Counted from the stretch's first letter, positions 37,101-53,290 are shown. The stretch: DNA of 64,000 bases from Gadus chalcogrammus (GCF_026213295.1 NC_079434.1:8235857-8299856), one strand, 5' to 3'. Notes: a model not told the origin generated them from the letters alone. Numbers and translations: made by a program.

Positions 37101-37600
37101 GAACCTGCCATGTGTGAGAGCACTGCCCATTGCTATGTGTGAAAGACCTGCTGGCTATTGCTCCAGGAAACCCTTCCCTAATATTCCACACAAAATGCAC
37201 CCAATATTCCCCCCGGCATTGCTCTGGGGGGTGGGGGTGGTGGGTGTATTGCGTTTCTGGGTGCCTATCAACTGAATGTATTTCACTAGGTTCCAACTGC
37301 AGCCACTGCAGGCCTCAGCACCAATTTAATATCATAATATGTATAACACCCTTGTTTGGAATACTATTACTAATGGACTCTATTGACATCTAGCAGGTAG
37401 GGGCGTCTCGTTCAACGACAGCTAACGATAGACTGAGGATAGATGGATTTGAAAGATATTTTTGTCCGAACTAGTGTCCGAACTTTATCCGTACTGTAAC
37501 TTTAAACTGCATTAGCTGTCGGCATTGCAGCAGCTCTGCAGTGGGGGCCAGCTGAGGCGTACTGCACCACCGTATAGCCTAGACCCCGGTCACCTCAGAC
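34153..37600. other. Non-coding stretch
   Basis: No gene recognised. A short SINE-tail remnant lies near 34437-34470 (CATACAGCAGACGCTTTGAT). Two adjacent hairpins occur: arms 35247-35254/35257-35264 and 35272-35281/35305-35314 (TCGCTAGCGG / CCGCTAGCGA). Confidence 0.4.
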
Positions 37601-37619
37601 CCAGGGGGACAGCCAACAG

Positions 37620-38310
37620 TATGGAGACGGATGGCTGAGAGAGGGGCGCAGAGAAGGGGAAACAGGGGCGTGGAGAGGGGGAGGAAGGGGTGTGGAGACG
37701 GGGGGAGAGGGGCGTGGAGAAGGGGAGAGAGAAGGGGGAGAGAGGGGTGTGGAGAGGGGGAGAAAGGGGTGTGGAGAGGGGGAGAAAGGGGTGTGGAGAG
37801 GGGGGAGAGAGGGGTGTGGAGAGGGGGAGAAAGGGGTGTGGAGAGGGGGGAGAGAGGGGTGTGGAGAGGGGGAGAAAGGGGTGTGGAGAGGGGGGGAGAG
37901 GGGCGTGGAGAAGGGGAGAGAGAAGGGGGAGAGAGGGGTGTGGAGAGGGGAGGAGAGGGGAGTGGAGAAGGGAGAGAGGGGGGAGAGGGGGGGAGAGGGG
38001 TGTCGAGAGGGGTGTGGAGAAGGGAGGAGAGGGGCGTGGAGAAGGGGAGAGAGAAGGGGGAGAGAGGGGTGTGGAGAAGGGGAGAGATGGGCGCAGAGAA
38101 GGGGAGAGAGGGGTGTGGAGGGGGAGAGAGGGGTGTGGAGAGGGGCGTGGAGAGGGGGAGAGAGGGGTGTGGAGGGGGAGAAAGGGGGGAGAGAGGGGTG
38201 TGGAGAGGGGGAGAGAGGGGTGTGGAGAGCGGGAGAGAGGGGTGTTGACAGGGTGGAGAAGGGGAGAGAGGGGTTTGGAGAAGGGGGAGACAGAGAGAGT
38301 ATAAGTAAAC
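37620..38310. repeat. G-rich purine minisatellite
   Basis: About 690 bp of plus-strand purine-biased DNA in units of roughly 24-27 bp built on GGAGAGAGGGGTGTGGAGAG. Frames stay open on both strands only because the composition lacks stops. Many GGGG runs make G-quadruplex and triplex formation likely. Confidence 0.93.
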
Positions 38311-38710
38311 CGAAGGCAGTATAGAAGTAAAGGAAGAGAGAGAGGGGATCAGGGAGGGGGGATGGGGAGGACAGTACGCGGTATGAGGAAGGATGCTTGA
38401 GACGAGAGAGGGAGAAAGGGGGGCAAGAGAGAGAAGGTCAGAGGAGAAGAGAGACAGAGGGGAAGATGGGAGAGAGAGAGGGGAGAAGGAGAAGGAGGGA
38501 TAGCTAAAATGGAAACCTGGATAGAGTGCACGTCTGTCATGCTCTGCAAGTGGAGTGGCAGGACCTTTATGCTGCCCTTCATTCACATACACAAAGACAG
38601 AGACCATCAGAGAGAAGTGAGAGAGATTGAGAGGGAGAGTGAGAGGGGGAGGGAGGGAGGAAGGGAAGGAGGGAGGGAGGGAGGGAGGGAGGGACAGACA
38701 GAGAGAGTGT
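38311..38710. repeat. Purine-rich continuation with GGGA array
   Basis: GA/GGGA-rich low-complexity sequence, including a GGGA tetranucleotide array near 38645-38693. Confidence 0.8.
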
Positions 38711-39739
38711 TCATATGCATGTGAATGAGAGAGTAGCACAGCAGCTCTGACTGGACTTTTGGTGGAACAGAGGAGAAAGCTGCCAGCTGCCAGCTCTTCA
38801 TATTCTGTCAATGTCTTTAGTTCTGGATCTCGACACGCAGAATCAGGGCCCCTTCTCAGCCACCAAATCCTCACTAAGTCTGTGGCAGAAAGTGCTGAAA
38901 TCATTTATGGTGGTATGCTTTTGTACCACCATGTTAAACATTCTAATGTTTAGCAATCATCTAAAATACTTGCACACATTCTTATTGCAGCACTTATTCT
39001 TCATTCTATGACCTCGTACAAGATTTAAATGTGCAGTGCTTGCAGTTAAATACAGTTGAGGTTGGAATGTAAATGCAAATTTTAGTTGCATTTACAAGAT
39101 GCGTAACCAGCATGCGTAATGTTTGTGAGTTTAATTTCAGAGGTCTTTTGGTAAACTTCGCTCATCTCAAACAGGTTTTTACCTTTACACAATTTTTTTT
39201 AAATTTTGTATAACCTTTGTTTATCCATTTGAGTAAAGGTGTGTTTCAAAAGATTTTCCAAAAAGCAGCCTGGACGAAAAAGCAGCAAAATAAACATGGC
39301 TTCTTTTGCATTCAAGTGATTTTCTCCTCTAATTGCATGCTTTTTGTGTGCTTGTTTCGATCCCCCATTTTTGTAATGTAGTGCTGTTAGAGGCACAGAG
39401 CCTCAGCGATCAATGTAGCATCATGCTGATGCCCTTAGCCAGTAGACAGTCATGGATTCTGGACCCCGGCCTGGAAAAGTACTATTTTTATGATTCGTCT
39501 TTTTTTCCCCCCCTGCTTGTTTGCACAAATCCAACTTTCCATCTCAGACTATCCAACCACGCGGGCCACCGACCCCGTCCCTTCAGTGCTCGTCCACTAG
39601 CCACAGAGAACTGAAAACGACACTGCACGGCAATGGCGGTATCACATCTTTTTGTTGTTGCTATGACAACCGTTTTGGTGGCGATGAGGGGAGGGTGATA
39701 TGTATGCTCCATTTTGACACAAAAGATTCTTTATAATGG

Positions 39740-40215
<476 letters not shown>

Positions 40216-40865
40216 AGAGGGGCTGGGAGTGCGTTGGGATGAATGTTAAAGTCCCTTCATCGCTCCTCTTTGTAGCTCCTTTTTGTCTACTGGTCGCCAT
40301 TTGGCAGGCACACTGGGACCCACTAATGAGCTGGAGCAGAGCGTTCCATGGCTACTGGGAATGCTGGTAATGAGAAGGGATGATCTCTCGTGTATGATGA
40401 ATACTCGTTTTGCACGTCAGTATTTGATGGCTGAATGTGTTTAAATGGGTTGTTAGATAACGGCGACTAGAACGAGTAATGTGGGGAAGGTCTTTGATAA
40501 CATTGATGAGTTGAACGTTCACTTACAGTTTAATTATAACTAGTCATCTAAGAGTTCGATGGGCAATCATTTGTGCGTTCATGGAAAGAAAAAAACGCTG
40601 AGGCAGACAAAAATTAGGAATCATCTTGTTTGCCCTAGATTTTTGAATGTTTGAAAAAATGTGTGTGTTTGTGTTTGCATATGTGGTCTGTGTGTGTTTC
40701 TTTGTGTGTGCCCGTGCAACCCCAGCCATCCAATCATCTCTCCTTCCCCGTAACAGATAGACAATCACCATGGCGATCTGTCCTGGTTTCCATGCCAACG
40801 AGATGCAGGGCTGCTTCCCCCCTGGCATCAGAAAGATTTCTGACCTGGAATTGGCAAATAGCACT

Positions 40866-40940
40866 GGCAGACAAACACACGCCCCCCCCCCCACACACAC
40901 ACACAGACACGCACACACACAAGCACATAAGCACACAACA

Positions 40941-41035
<95 letters not shown>
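40866..41035. repeat. CA microsatellite
   Basis: Poly-C then imperfect CA, then a pure (CA)n of about 90 bp. Confidence 0.95.
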
Positions 41036-41037
<2 letters not shown>

Positions 41038-41194
41038 TTTGACGGCCTGATGCTTGCCTGTTATTTAATCTGGAAAGCCAAAGAATCAGTGAATCATCTT
41101 CATACTTTGTGCTGATTAATCAGGATATATGTGGTTAATAATGTATGTAATAGTAAAGAAAATACAGAAAATAAAAACATTATTCAATTTACAA

Positions 41195-41275
41195 TATTGA
41201 AATACATTTACATTGACATTTAGCAGAATATTTTATCCAAAGCAACTTACAATAAGTACATCTGTCAGAAATACA
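41195..41275 (-). mobile_element. SINE 3'-tail fragment
   Basis: Reverse-oriented tail CATTTAGCAGAATATTTTAT, then CCAAAGCAACTTACAATAAG and a TCTGTCAGAA segment, as in the copy at 15246-15345. Confidence 0.6.
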
Positions 41276-43500
41276 TGTTGCACGATTAATAAGAAATCAA
41301 TAAAATCAAGCCACACAACAGCCAATAGGCTGCCTGCCATATGTGCCCTGGCAGGTCGTTCTACAGCAGGCTGGCTCGGATGGAAAACCGAACATCACTG
41401 ACACTCTGGAACAAACACACTCTGAGCAGGGAAGGTAGAGCCCTTCTTTATATTTAGTTTCCATTTCTAATACTGCTGCCCTATTTATCCGTCGACTGAA
41501 ATTGCGCGTCTGACTAAGGCAATTTCTGACCGCACCTTTTCTTCAGTACGATAGAAAAAGTACAGTTTGAGGAGTGGGAAGAAAAATATTTTTTTGCAGA
41601 CACTGCTTATATTTTCCGAGGGGGGGGGGTTGGATCGTATTAGGAAGCATTTCCGGGTTTGTTGGCGGTACGGTCGCAGTGGCGAAGCTTAGCCTGATCT
41701 TCATTAATCAACCTGACCCCCATACTTAACACAGATGTATTAAAAAATCTGCTTTAAACCAAATGGAACAAATAGGAATTGGACGGGATGCAGAGAGAAA
41801 GAATAAAAGTGCATAACTTTAAATCTCGTCCTGTGTCCTAACCTTTCCACCCAAACCACGTAGGCAAGGGTAGCTCTATGCCTGCCATTATACCTAAGGT
41901 GTGAGCCATAGGGTATGCGTGTGTATTGACCTTTGAACCCCTGTGAGGGAGCGACGTCTGGCTTCAGTCAGCTGGGGTAGGTCCAGGTGGGGTAGGTGTT
42001 CTCAACCATCACCCCTGGTCAACATGGAATTAAGATGAAATGAGAAAAGAAAAGATAAAAATGTTATGAGTCCCTGATGGAAAATGAAGGTGTCACTGCA
42101 ATATATAATGTAGGATAGTGGTAAGAATTATTTTATGCTACCCATAAAAATAGTTTTACTATCTACCGACTGCAAGTACTGCAAGAAAACATTCTGTGCA
42201 AACGGACAATAAAGTATTATCTTATCTTAATTGAGCCGTTGGGTCTATGAGGCTTGGTTTGGTGAAATGCAGATCGCTCGGCTATGCTAATCGATGAATT
42301 GTGCTTGATACAAGACTCTGGATTTGGCTAAGGCGCTTAGAGATGTGTTATATATAGAGGGTAATGGGATTTGCGCTCTCTGGGAAACCGCCTTGGTACT
42401 GGAGCAGGAGAAGCCTGGATTCACCTCACCCTTTGTCATGGTGGTTATCCTACGGTTTCATTTATTTCTGTGTACTGATTGGGATTTACAGGCAAAAACT
42501 GTCCCCTCATTTTGTGGCTAATGTAGCTGTGCAGTTTATGTAGCTTATGTTGCTTACATTACTAATGTGGCTAGTGTTGGTTCTAAATGTTGCTTATGTA
42601 GCCAGTGTGGCTTATTGATCAAATGTGTCTAATTCAGCTAGTGTGGCTCATGTAAATCATGTGGCCAATGTAACTTATGTTTCTCATGTGAGTATTCTAC
42701 AGATGCAAAGTGTTCATGGTGATATAATAACATAATAAATAATCCTAAAGCAGGATGAATGCAGACCTTTGTTGCCCCTTAAGCATCTTAGCCAAATTAC
42801 TGATGGTTTGAGGAAGTGCTGCAGTAAGTCCAACAAGCTCCAGTGTGTTGTGATGCTAAATATTAGCCTGTGAAACAAACCCTCTGGTAAGCGTGGTGTC
42901 AGAACAAATGTCCCCTATTTACCGTGCGTGTTGCCCTGTCACCTCAATTTGAAATAGGGAGAGTCTTTATTTATAGCACAACTTTGAGGGATGTCTCACA
43001 TTTGTCAATGTGTTAAGATTGGCATTAACACAATATAATAAAAGGGAGCGTAATAGAAATGGACAAAATTGAATAGAGAATAAGATGATGGGTAATGTAC
43101 GATCAAATAGAACTGACAGTACAGAACGGAAAAAAATAGATTCAACAATATGGAAAATAGTCTAATCCTGTTCACAAAGATCAGCATTATGCTTCTGGGC
43201 TGTGAGCCATTGTCCGAAGTTGTCCAATTTTAAGCATCTGCTCGATTCTTGAAGAACAATACGATAAGTACTGCATGTTAACGGACATTAGACATATGCC
43301 ACATACACATTGGGCTTTAACAACAGTGTCCGATAACAGCGTCTCCTAAATGTCCTACCGGTTATCCGACCAATCTATAATGGCAGACTGGTTGCATAAC
43401 TGCAAACATTCCTCACGCAGTCACTGGGGAGTTTGCGTGATTGCAATCAGATGGACGATTTAGCCGGCTTGTTTTCACTGCAAACGCGCAAGAGATCTTC
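41276..43500. other. Non-coding stretch with a decayed short-period repeat
   Basis: No exon seen. 42515-42690 is rich in diverged 9-12 bp units such as TGTGGCTAA and TGTAGCTTA. Confidence 0.4.
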
Positions 43501-43896
43501 CTGTTTGGTTTCCCAACGCAGAGAGGACTCGGAGGAGCCTATCGGTGGGTTCAATCACACTGTCATCCTCAGGTCAGACGAGCCAAGCTGAATGTACAAT
43601 CTTTACTGTGAGCGGTGCATTTTGTCCTCTGGAATAAAACACAGAGCTCGAGGACATATATGTCACTCAGCGGTCTGCACAGAATACAAAATATTATCAC
43701 CATTATTAGGACTTCTTAGCCAACAGTGTGCTGATTGGAAATCCTCATGATCATCATGATCAACGATAGTATCATCATCATGAGCATCTCTATAGATATA
43801 GAGAGAAACAAGAGTGAGAGACATAGAGACAGATGAGATGACAAACAGAGGGATGGAGCATCAGAGAGAGTGTGAACGCTTGTTGGGGGAAGGCAA

Positions 43897-44106
<210 letters not shown>

Positions 44107-44165
44107 TGCATATCCATCTGGCTCTATGCTGTATCAGTAATTCAGGAGCATTCACTTTTCGGCTA

Positions 44166-44406
<241 letters not shown>

Positions 44407-44517
44407 TACACAGCATCCAATCCAGTGGTGAGCCTTGGGTCCATCTCCCCTCTGACTGTTTGTCATATTTATTGTGAAAGTGTCATACTGGTTCCACTGA
44501 AGTTGAGCAAACATCCT

Positions 44518-45860
44518 CCAGTTTGGTTTCCCAGCACTGAGAACCTCTCAGTATCTGTGGTTTCAAAAGCTCTGTCCTTCTCCGGACCGATGTTGTGAGT
44601 CAAGCTATATGTGCGTCAACGGTCCAATCTTTACTGATTGGTCATACAAATAAATCCAAGTTCTGCTTTTTGAGTAGTAATACTTATCCTAGTATTTAAG
44701 CAGTGCCAGTGAGATAAATAGGATTTTTGATTGCTGATTAAAAAGAAAAAACGTTTTCAAAATAAAGGCGTTCAAATATCACATGCTGGGCTTTAAGTAT
44801 AAATTGTGATGTGGCGGAGGCCTCAGGAAATACAATGTAACCATTAAGCCCTGTCCCAGAAGCCAGACATGGCCTCGGCTACAATCTGACCTTGATCCAA
44901 CCCTATTATCTGAAATCTCATGGTCGGCTTAACATCAAAATAAAAGCATGTAATTAATTGCTTTTAGCCAATATCTCAGTATATCTCATATATCTCAGTT
45001 TTGTGCCCATTTGGATGTTGTCCCGTCTCCCTCATCAGAACATCTGCAAGCTACATGCACAGACTGCCTGTCTGACACAATCTATGTAAAACACACAGCA
45101 CCCAACTGGAGAATTGAGGTCAATGAATTGGTTCAGATTCAGGAATGGGGTTAGCTATAGCCGGGGTTGGTATTAGCAAGGGTTAGCATTAGCTTGGGTA
45201 AGGATTAGCTGGGGTTCGGGTTAGCATCAGCTGGGGTGAGCTCAATAGAGGGTTGAAACAAAGAGCTATACAACATATATCACTCAGCTGTCCACTCCGA
45301 ACAGCGATATAATCAGCTTTATGATTATATAATTATAACACGTGTCTTCATTTGAATCATCATCATTCTCAATATCAACAATAGCATCATCATCATGAGC
45401 ATCCTCACTAAATATAGAGAGACACAGAGAGATAGAGAGCAAGAGACTGAGTCAGAAATGGAGCGCGAGACAGAGAGTAAGAGATAGAGCGAGAAACAAA
45501 GAGGGAGACAGAGGGAAAAAAAGAGATGGAGTGCGAGAGAAAGTGGAAGCTTGTGTGCGGGAGGAAAGAAAGACAGAGAGAGAGAGAGAGTGAGAGAGAG
45601 ACGGAGAGGGCGTATCCTTCTGGCTATGCAGCCAATAACTCACGAACATGTCAAGCTATTTCGCTTGACATGTCTATAGGCACACATGCAGACACAAACA
45701 CACACGCACACACACATCCCCCCCCCCCTCCCACACACACGCACACGCACACGCACACACACGCTCACAACGCATCCAATCAAGTGGTGAGTCCATGGGT
45801 CCCGCTCCCCTCTGGCCATTTATCATATTTACTTTGAAGGTGTCATCTCCGGTTGCCGGC
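44518..45860. repeat. Local segmental duplication, copy 2
   Basis: Repeats the block order of 43502-44517: TTTGGTTTCCCA, ATCATCATCATGAGCATC (about 45387), a GA-rich tract, TTCTGGCTATGC, a CA-rich tract, GCATCCAATCAAGTGGTGAG and a TTATCATATTTACTTTGAAG block. About 600 bp of extra sequence sits near 44640-45240. A perfect hairpin lies at 45646-45656/45663-45673. Confidence 0.75.
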
Positions 45861-48616
45861 TTGAGACCGTGGGCCTGCAGCGGACATCTTGGATCTCACC
45901 TTTCTGCAAGGCTGCACAAACACGATGTGCAGTTTCATTCGAGGTCCTGCCTGCAGCCATCCTTCAAGGGGCCTGGTACACATCAGTGTGTGTTCACCAA
46001 ATTGAGGCCAAACTAAGGTGTGTGCAGCACAGTGGTCTTAGTTTGCGTGCGTGCGTAGAGCCTTGTACAAACTACTGAACGCGTACAGTTCTGTCATTAC
46101 ACTAGGTAAACAACTGATTTGTTTGCCCTCCTACCACATTCGTTTGACCGATGCATTTGTTTAGTAAACGCTTTTGTAAATCATTTAAATTAGCTTATTG
46201 CTCCATATGTGTGTTGTGATAAATGTCATTATGCAACATTGACATGGATTCTGGAAATAAATAATAATAAATAAATAAATGATACATTTAGAAATAGAAT
46301 ATGATAAATCATGGAAAGGAAAAGATCGACCATTGATTGGATACAGAGTTTCTGTTGCAGAACCCATGCATGAAGCAGGACTATACATTAGAGAAAACCC
46401 CAGCACGATGGGTCCTCTTTAACCAATGTATTTATTTCATTAGTGGAGGTAGAGGTTGTACACAATAACTTCCTGCAGTAGGGTCTTTCAAACAACACCG
46501 TAATACAACCAGGTAGGCTTCTGAAAGGCTTTCAAATGTACTTCCAAATGGTCTGCATCAAAACAGCACTTATCTGTCCTCTGGGTCCGTTTCAAACTAA
46601 CGCCGTTCATACCGTACCAAAATGCAATCCCTTCTCCCCTGGGGTTTAGGGATTATCATTGGAGAGAGAATTAGTAGTACTATTGTGCATTTCAAGTGCA
46701 CAGTACTTCTATGAGTTTAGTAAGCAGGGTATTTGAGGGCAAGTATTAGAAATAATATCTGGGTCTATTCAAATGGCCATGACTAGTATTATATTAGTTT
46801 AATTGCTTTTTCTAGCCATGTGTTTCAATGGCCAATTTCAATGATGGTATTTTTCAACGTAGACCAGTGTTCTATAATGAATCGTATAATCAGCGGCGTA
46901 GTGCGCTTCATCGGTTGGTTTGTTATCGACTGACAACCGTGCAGTAGTGTCAGGGCTGAGATTACACTGCGAGGGGCCATGTAAAGGAACCCCACCCTGG
47001 AAGACCATGGAACCCGGCCAGGGCCCTCTACTTCTAAACCGCCACTCTGAATACTCTCTGCTGCTGCGCTACAGACCCTTTGTGCCATTATCTCGCAGTC
47101 AATTCGTCTCATCAATCTTTCTCTTGACTTGTGCATTACCGTTTCCTGGAATTGTTTTATTGATGCACTCTAATATGTATTGGTTATTGATATATATTTA
47201 GATTTAAATGCACCTCCAACTGTTATGCAACAATTTCATTATCAAATTGTAATAGTTTTATGTATCAATTAATATCTAACAACTATGACGCAATATCAAA
47301 TAGTAGTTCATGGTGGAATCTTATAAGTTGCAATAATAGGCCTACATACTTTAAATGTATGTCCTGTGCTATGATGTAACAATTACATAGTCTTAAATTG
47401 ATTACATTTGACTTACGGAACAAATGCAACTAATGTTATTGAACTATGTCATCTAACATTTAACATGTTGCAACAAGAGGCAGGTGCAACTAGGCCCTCA
47501 TAAAGTGTTACAATTGTACCTTATAACAAGTTTATTATGACCCTTAGATGTTGGAGACCAAAATAAAAGACCAAAATAAAAGTCTGCTTATACAACTTCC
47601 CTTGGGGGCTGTGTTTGCAGAAGTCTCGCTCTTTATCCATTTATTTCTTAACAAACTCATTCATCAGTGAATGCCCCGCATCGTATTCACAGCCAGTCAT
47701 TAACCTGTCTGTTGAACTGTGGTTCCTTGTCACGCTAAAATACAGCGACAACAACACAATGACACATAATTACACAAGCTCAATTCATGCCGTCAAAGTG
47801 CATAGTGTGCTGTCCCTTCGTTAGTACAATCGATATATTCAATCAATGCAGGAAGCTCAAAGCGCACAGCAGCGTCAGGACCGACGCAGAAGGCCTATCT
47901 CTGCCTCCAAGACAAGAGTCCTATTTGAAGGGAGGGTAGAACAGAGCCACCGCTCGCGCTCTCTGTGCTTTTCTCCGTTGAAGCAATATCAGCCCAGTTC
48001 TTGTTTGAGTCGCATTACAAATATGAGGCCAAATGTTGTAGCATTGAGTATCCACTGAACAATGATCTACTGTTGGAAGGTGAGGTGATGGGAAAAGGTC
48101 TCGAGAGCTCTGTTTGCTTAGGATGTCATGAATAACGTCTGTGTTGGGATGTTTGGAGACCAGCTGTTCTGTGAGGAATATTTTCTTCCTCAAAGGGTTT
48201 CCGACGCGGCCAGACCAAGCTGGAATGATGGAAGGAAGGAGTTTTAATTAAATTGAAGACATATATAAACCCAATAAAGAGTTTTGACCTTAAGTTTGAT
48301 TTAGGGTTGTGATAAGGCAATGGGAATGAATCAACCTTTAACCTCTCCAGCCCAATGTTGACCCAACAGTGTACTCCAAAGAACAGAAGGAGAGAGTAAA
48401 AACCCTCATATTTTCTAATATTCAGATCAAATATTGTCCAGCTGTATTAATACAATTGCATAAATCGATGTCCATCTATTTATATGTCTTAATGTCCTAA
48501 AACCTTTAGTATGGATTTATTAAGCGTCTCTCTAAATGCAGACCCTTGAAACCGTACCTTTGATATCAATCTGCATACATTCACTAGCTAGCTTGCTCCT
48601 TTTTGACCTCTTGTTC
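45861..48616. other. Non-coding stretch
   Basis: No gene or element recognised with confidence. Confidence 0.4.
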
Positions 48617-50303
48617 TCAGAGCTGCCAACTTTTCAAAAAACCTTGGAGCGAGATTTTGTTGGGGGTAACCAAAATTACCCCCGACAACGCAGTCACACA
48701 AGTTGGTGGCTCAGATTTGAGAGAATTTTAATTAATTGGATGTTGAACCCATGTTGTACCCTGCATTTTGGTGGTTTGTGGGTAGGCCCCAAGCCATTGA
48801 TAGGGGCGGCTTACTGGAGATGGACAATATTGGTTACATTCTGTGAAGCAAAGACATAGCCGAAGGTCCACCCCCAGGAAATGTGGATTAAGTAGATTTG
48901 ATTTCCTGCTTTCTAGAAGATTTTTGGGTGGTCTGCTTAAAATGTGCAATACCTGAACTTATTCTGATTCCTGTTTGGCATCAGGACTTGTAGGGCCTAG
49001 TCTGGAGTTGAACATTAAACCAGAAAACTATTGTTGTGCCTAAATGACTGCCTATGTGCCACAATATAGCCTTATTCATAGACCAGTGTAAGATTTGACC
49101 TAGGTAGGTTGATTGATATTTTGATCACAACAATTGTATTAAACAAATTCTGAACTGAAACCTAACCTAAATTGTGAATAATTGTGTTCTTAAGAGCACT
49201 TAATGATTTGTGCCAAAAACGACAAAACTAGTTAGGGAGATAAATTATTCTTCATTCAAAGCCTCCCACCACATGGTCCATTAGAAACAAATAAAAGTGC
49301 CACAAATAAAGTGCTTGAAGTGCTTAAACAGTACAACTTTTTCAAGCAATAAAACAGATGAACGCATTACAAAAATAACTAAAAATGAGGTAATCAGTAT
49401 CAGAAGCAGATCAGAAGCTAGTCCTTGTCTATGATCTGTGGGCACGGTTATACTGGCCTGTGGCCTTCTTGGAGGCCTTGATGACATCTGAGGAGGGGTC
49501 CCATTTGAAACAGGGCTCCAGGTCGGCCATCTTTATGGTCATTATTGAGGACAGGGTGCCATCCAATGCTAGGCTGTTTCTGGTCTTGGTTTTGTTCAGT
49601 CCCACAACTGAAAACACCTACCAGCGTCTGCGTTGGAATGGGGCAACACCAGGACCAGCTTGGCGACGGCAGCAAGCCTCTCACATTCGTTGGCTCCTGT
49701 CACCTATGGAAAATGCATCAAGAACACAATGGAAAAACATACCTTGATTTTTTATTGATTAAAACTAAGTATGCTGTAGGTTGATCCATTAACCCAGTTC
49801 AGATAAAAATATGCAAAATTTGAAAAATACATGACAACATATGCATGCGACAATTTTATAGCAACACAGCCAAGCCACAGCTGCCAAATGGAAACACATA
49901 AAGTATTTTTTTTACTTTATGTTTCCGGGTTGCCATTTAAGCCCTACTTAATTGAACGACATTTCACTTTGTATGTTACAAGTATAATCTCAGATGAGAG
50001 TTATAGATTCCCATCTGACTTCTCTAGGTAGTTTCTCCCGCTGTCTCACTCTTCTTGTATCGCAAACTTCGGATGCAGCATATGGGTGCAGCACATAGGG
50101 TTCATTGGCGCTCATCAGCGCCATTTACCTGCGGGGAGTTTGGAAAGAAACAAAAGCGTCTCGGCTGAAGATCGATTTATTTTTTATTAGATTTATTTTT
50201 ATTTATTTTTTGCCGTGACCAATTGGATGTGTGGCATGTGTGCGTGTGTAAACAGGCAATAGAGTGTGTCACAAGGTGAAACCATGAGAGTTGGCAGCTC
50301 TGA
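48617..50303 (-). mobile_element. hAT-family DNA transposon remnant
   Basis: The ends match as inverted repeats: CAGAGCTGCCAACT from 48618 and its complement ending at 50302. The 8-bp flanks (CTTGTTCT and ACTGTTCT) agree at 6 of 8 positions, as expected for an old hAT target duplication. The minus strand at about 49700-49430 encodes the C-terminal hAT dimerisation domain (LPHSNAD, one frameshift, VFSVVGLNKTKTRN, MADLEPCFKW, VIKASKKATGQYN). The remainder of the transposase is missing, so it is an internally deleted copy. Confidence 0.82.
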
Positions 50304-51196
<893 letters not shown>

Positions 51197-52207
51197 CGTA
51201 TCTGAAATAGAACATTAAAATCTCCTTACATTATATAAACACTGCTTATTATAGGTCACTCTCAACTGCATGCTTTTAATTTGACACACGCAAATATTCA
51301 ACATGCTATCAAACATAGGCAGCATGCTGATTAAAGTGTAATCATACCTGTGCTAATACAAGTCACGGCCAGCCCCAAAGGAAACCTTTAATGTGTAATC
51401 GCAGTCAAACAAGCCCAGCCTTTATTACAGATAGTATTGATAGTCCATATTCCAGGAGCAGATAAGCAACGATAATGCTATGATTATCGTACAGAAGCAG
51501 ATATGTAGTATGTAGTACACTCACACTTCCTACTCGATTACCTTCTCTACGTGCTCATTTACTGTTTTCTCACACAGTTATATATCTGAATATCAATATT
51601 GATCAGTATTTGAAACATAACACAGTTTGCTACCAGGGGCCACTTCCAGTTCTATTGAAGGGGCCTTTTCTTCCAAGGCATGGGCCGTTTCAGGTGGTGG
51701 TTTCCAATCTAATCAAACAGTGCAATCAGTGTCATCCAGACTATGGAAAGATGCAACATTAACTTGTCACATTAGCAGACATGCTACATAGCATGCATGC
51801 AAAGTGAGCCCACCATAAATATTAGTCTACAAGCAAATACAGCCTACATGCTACATACGTCTACATGCAAAGCTAGCCCACATGCAAGAGCCTTAGGAAA
51901 CATGCTGTAACCTCGGCATACATGCTAGGCTCACAGCATGCAACATGACACAGCCAGAAGCGCTGACACATCACTGAGTTTCTGCACAGCTCTCACACAG
52001 CTGTTGTGGCATGTAAGAGTTCTTTAAAAAGCACACCTTCCCGTCCTAAGCAGCGTACCATTGTGGAGCGGAGATCTCCGAGTCTCCGGTCCGCTCGGTA
52101 ACCTGAGAGAGCTGACCTCGGTCTGTTCCACAGGAAACCCGAAGCCACATAGCAGCCAGCATACCTCCTGCAGGAACACAGGGAACCCTGACACACATAT
52201 GGTAACG

Positions 52208-52213
52208 TGCACA

Positions 52214-52285
<72 letters not shown>
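52208..52285. repeat. ACGC tetranucleotide microsatellite
   Basis: About 19 tandem ACGC units with one CATG variant. Confidence 0.95.
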
Positions 52286-52297
52286 TGCACGCACGCA

Positions 52298-52620
<323 letters not shown>

Positions 52621-52734
52621 ATTTAGTTAGTGTAAATTTGTCATGAGTCAATAAGTAACTGTTTTTGTGTAGTCATGCCCATACAACTGCCTCATAGTCT
52701 CCAAGTCATTTTTATGTGGTTTGGGACTTAGGGC

Positions 52735-53290
52735 CTGGAAGAGGACAGTTGTTGGCGGTGGCGAAGGTAGTGACCATTGTGTAGGGGTGGAGGTGGTGGT
52801 GTGTATGCAGGGTAGGGCTCTGTCGTGTTGCGGAGGTGGGCAGTAAGTGGGGTACTCGGCGGTAGGTACGGGGACGGCGATCGTATTCCGAGGGCGGTGT
52901 GGGTTAGAGGCGGTGGTAGTGTGAGGGGGTTGGTGTTGGGAGAGGAGGTAGTGTGGGGAACAGGAGGTGGTAGTCCTGGTTTTCTGAGGGTGGGGTGTCA
53001 GTGGTTGCGGTGGTGGTGTTGGAACAGTTGTTTAATAGAGGCGTAGGTAGTCGTGGGTTTCTGTGGGTGGGGTGGTGGTATTGGGGATGCAGATGTTTGA
53101 TTGAGGTGGGGGTAGAGTGGGTGTTCTGAGGTTGGTGAGTTGGTGGAACAGTGGTGATGGCCACATTGGTCTGGGAGTGGGTCTATGGTGGTGTGTGCAG
53201 GGTTGTAATGAATGGCTGATGGTGGCCTGGGAGCAGGGTGGGGTCAGCTTGGCGTGGTGGTAGTAGTGGGAGGGTGACGTGGCAGTAGGA
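52735..53290. repeat. G/T-rich, C-poor degenerate repeat tract
   Basis: About 550 bp dominated by GGTGG, GTAGTGG and GGGTGTT words, with GGG runs at short intervals. No coding signal is convincing despite open frames. Confidence 0.75.

Noticed and set aside
37579..38904. 441-codon Pro/Ser/Leu-rich frame and overlapping Gly/Glu-rich frames
   Set aside because: Translation of a purine minisatellite lacking stop codons on both strands; no domain.
46825..47136. 103-codon minus-strand frame
   Set aside because: No recognised domain, no splice or poly-A support, and no repeat match I can name.
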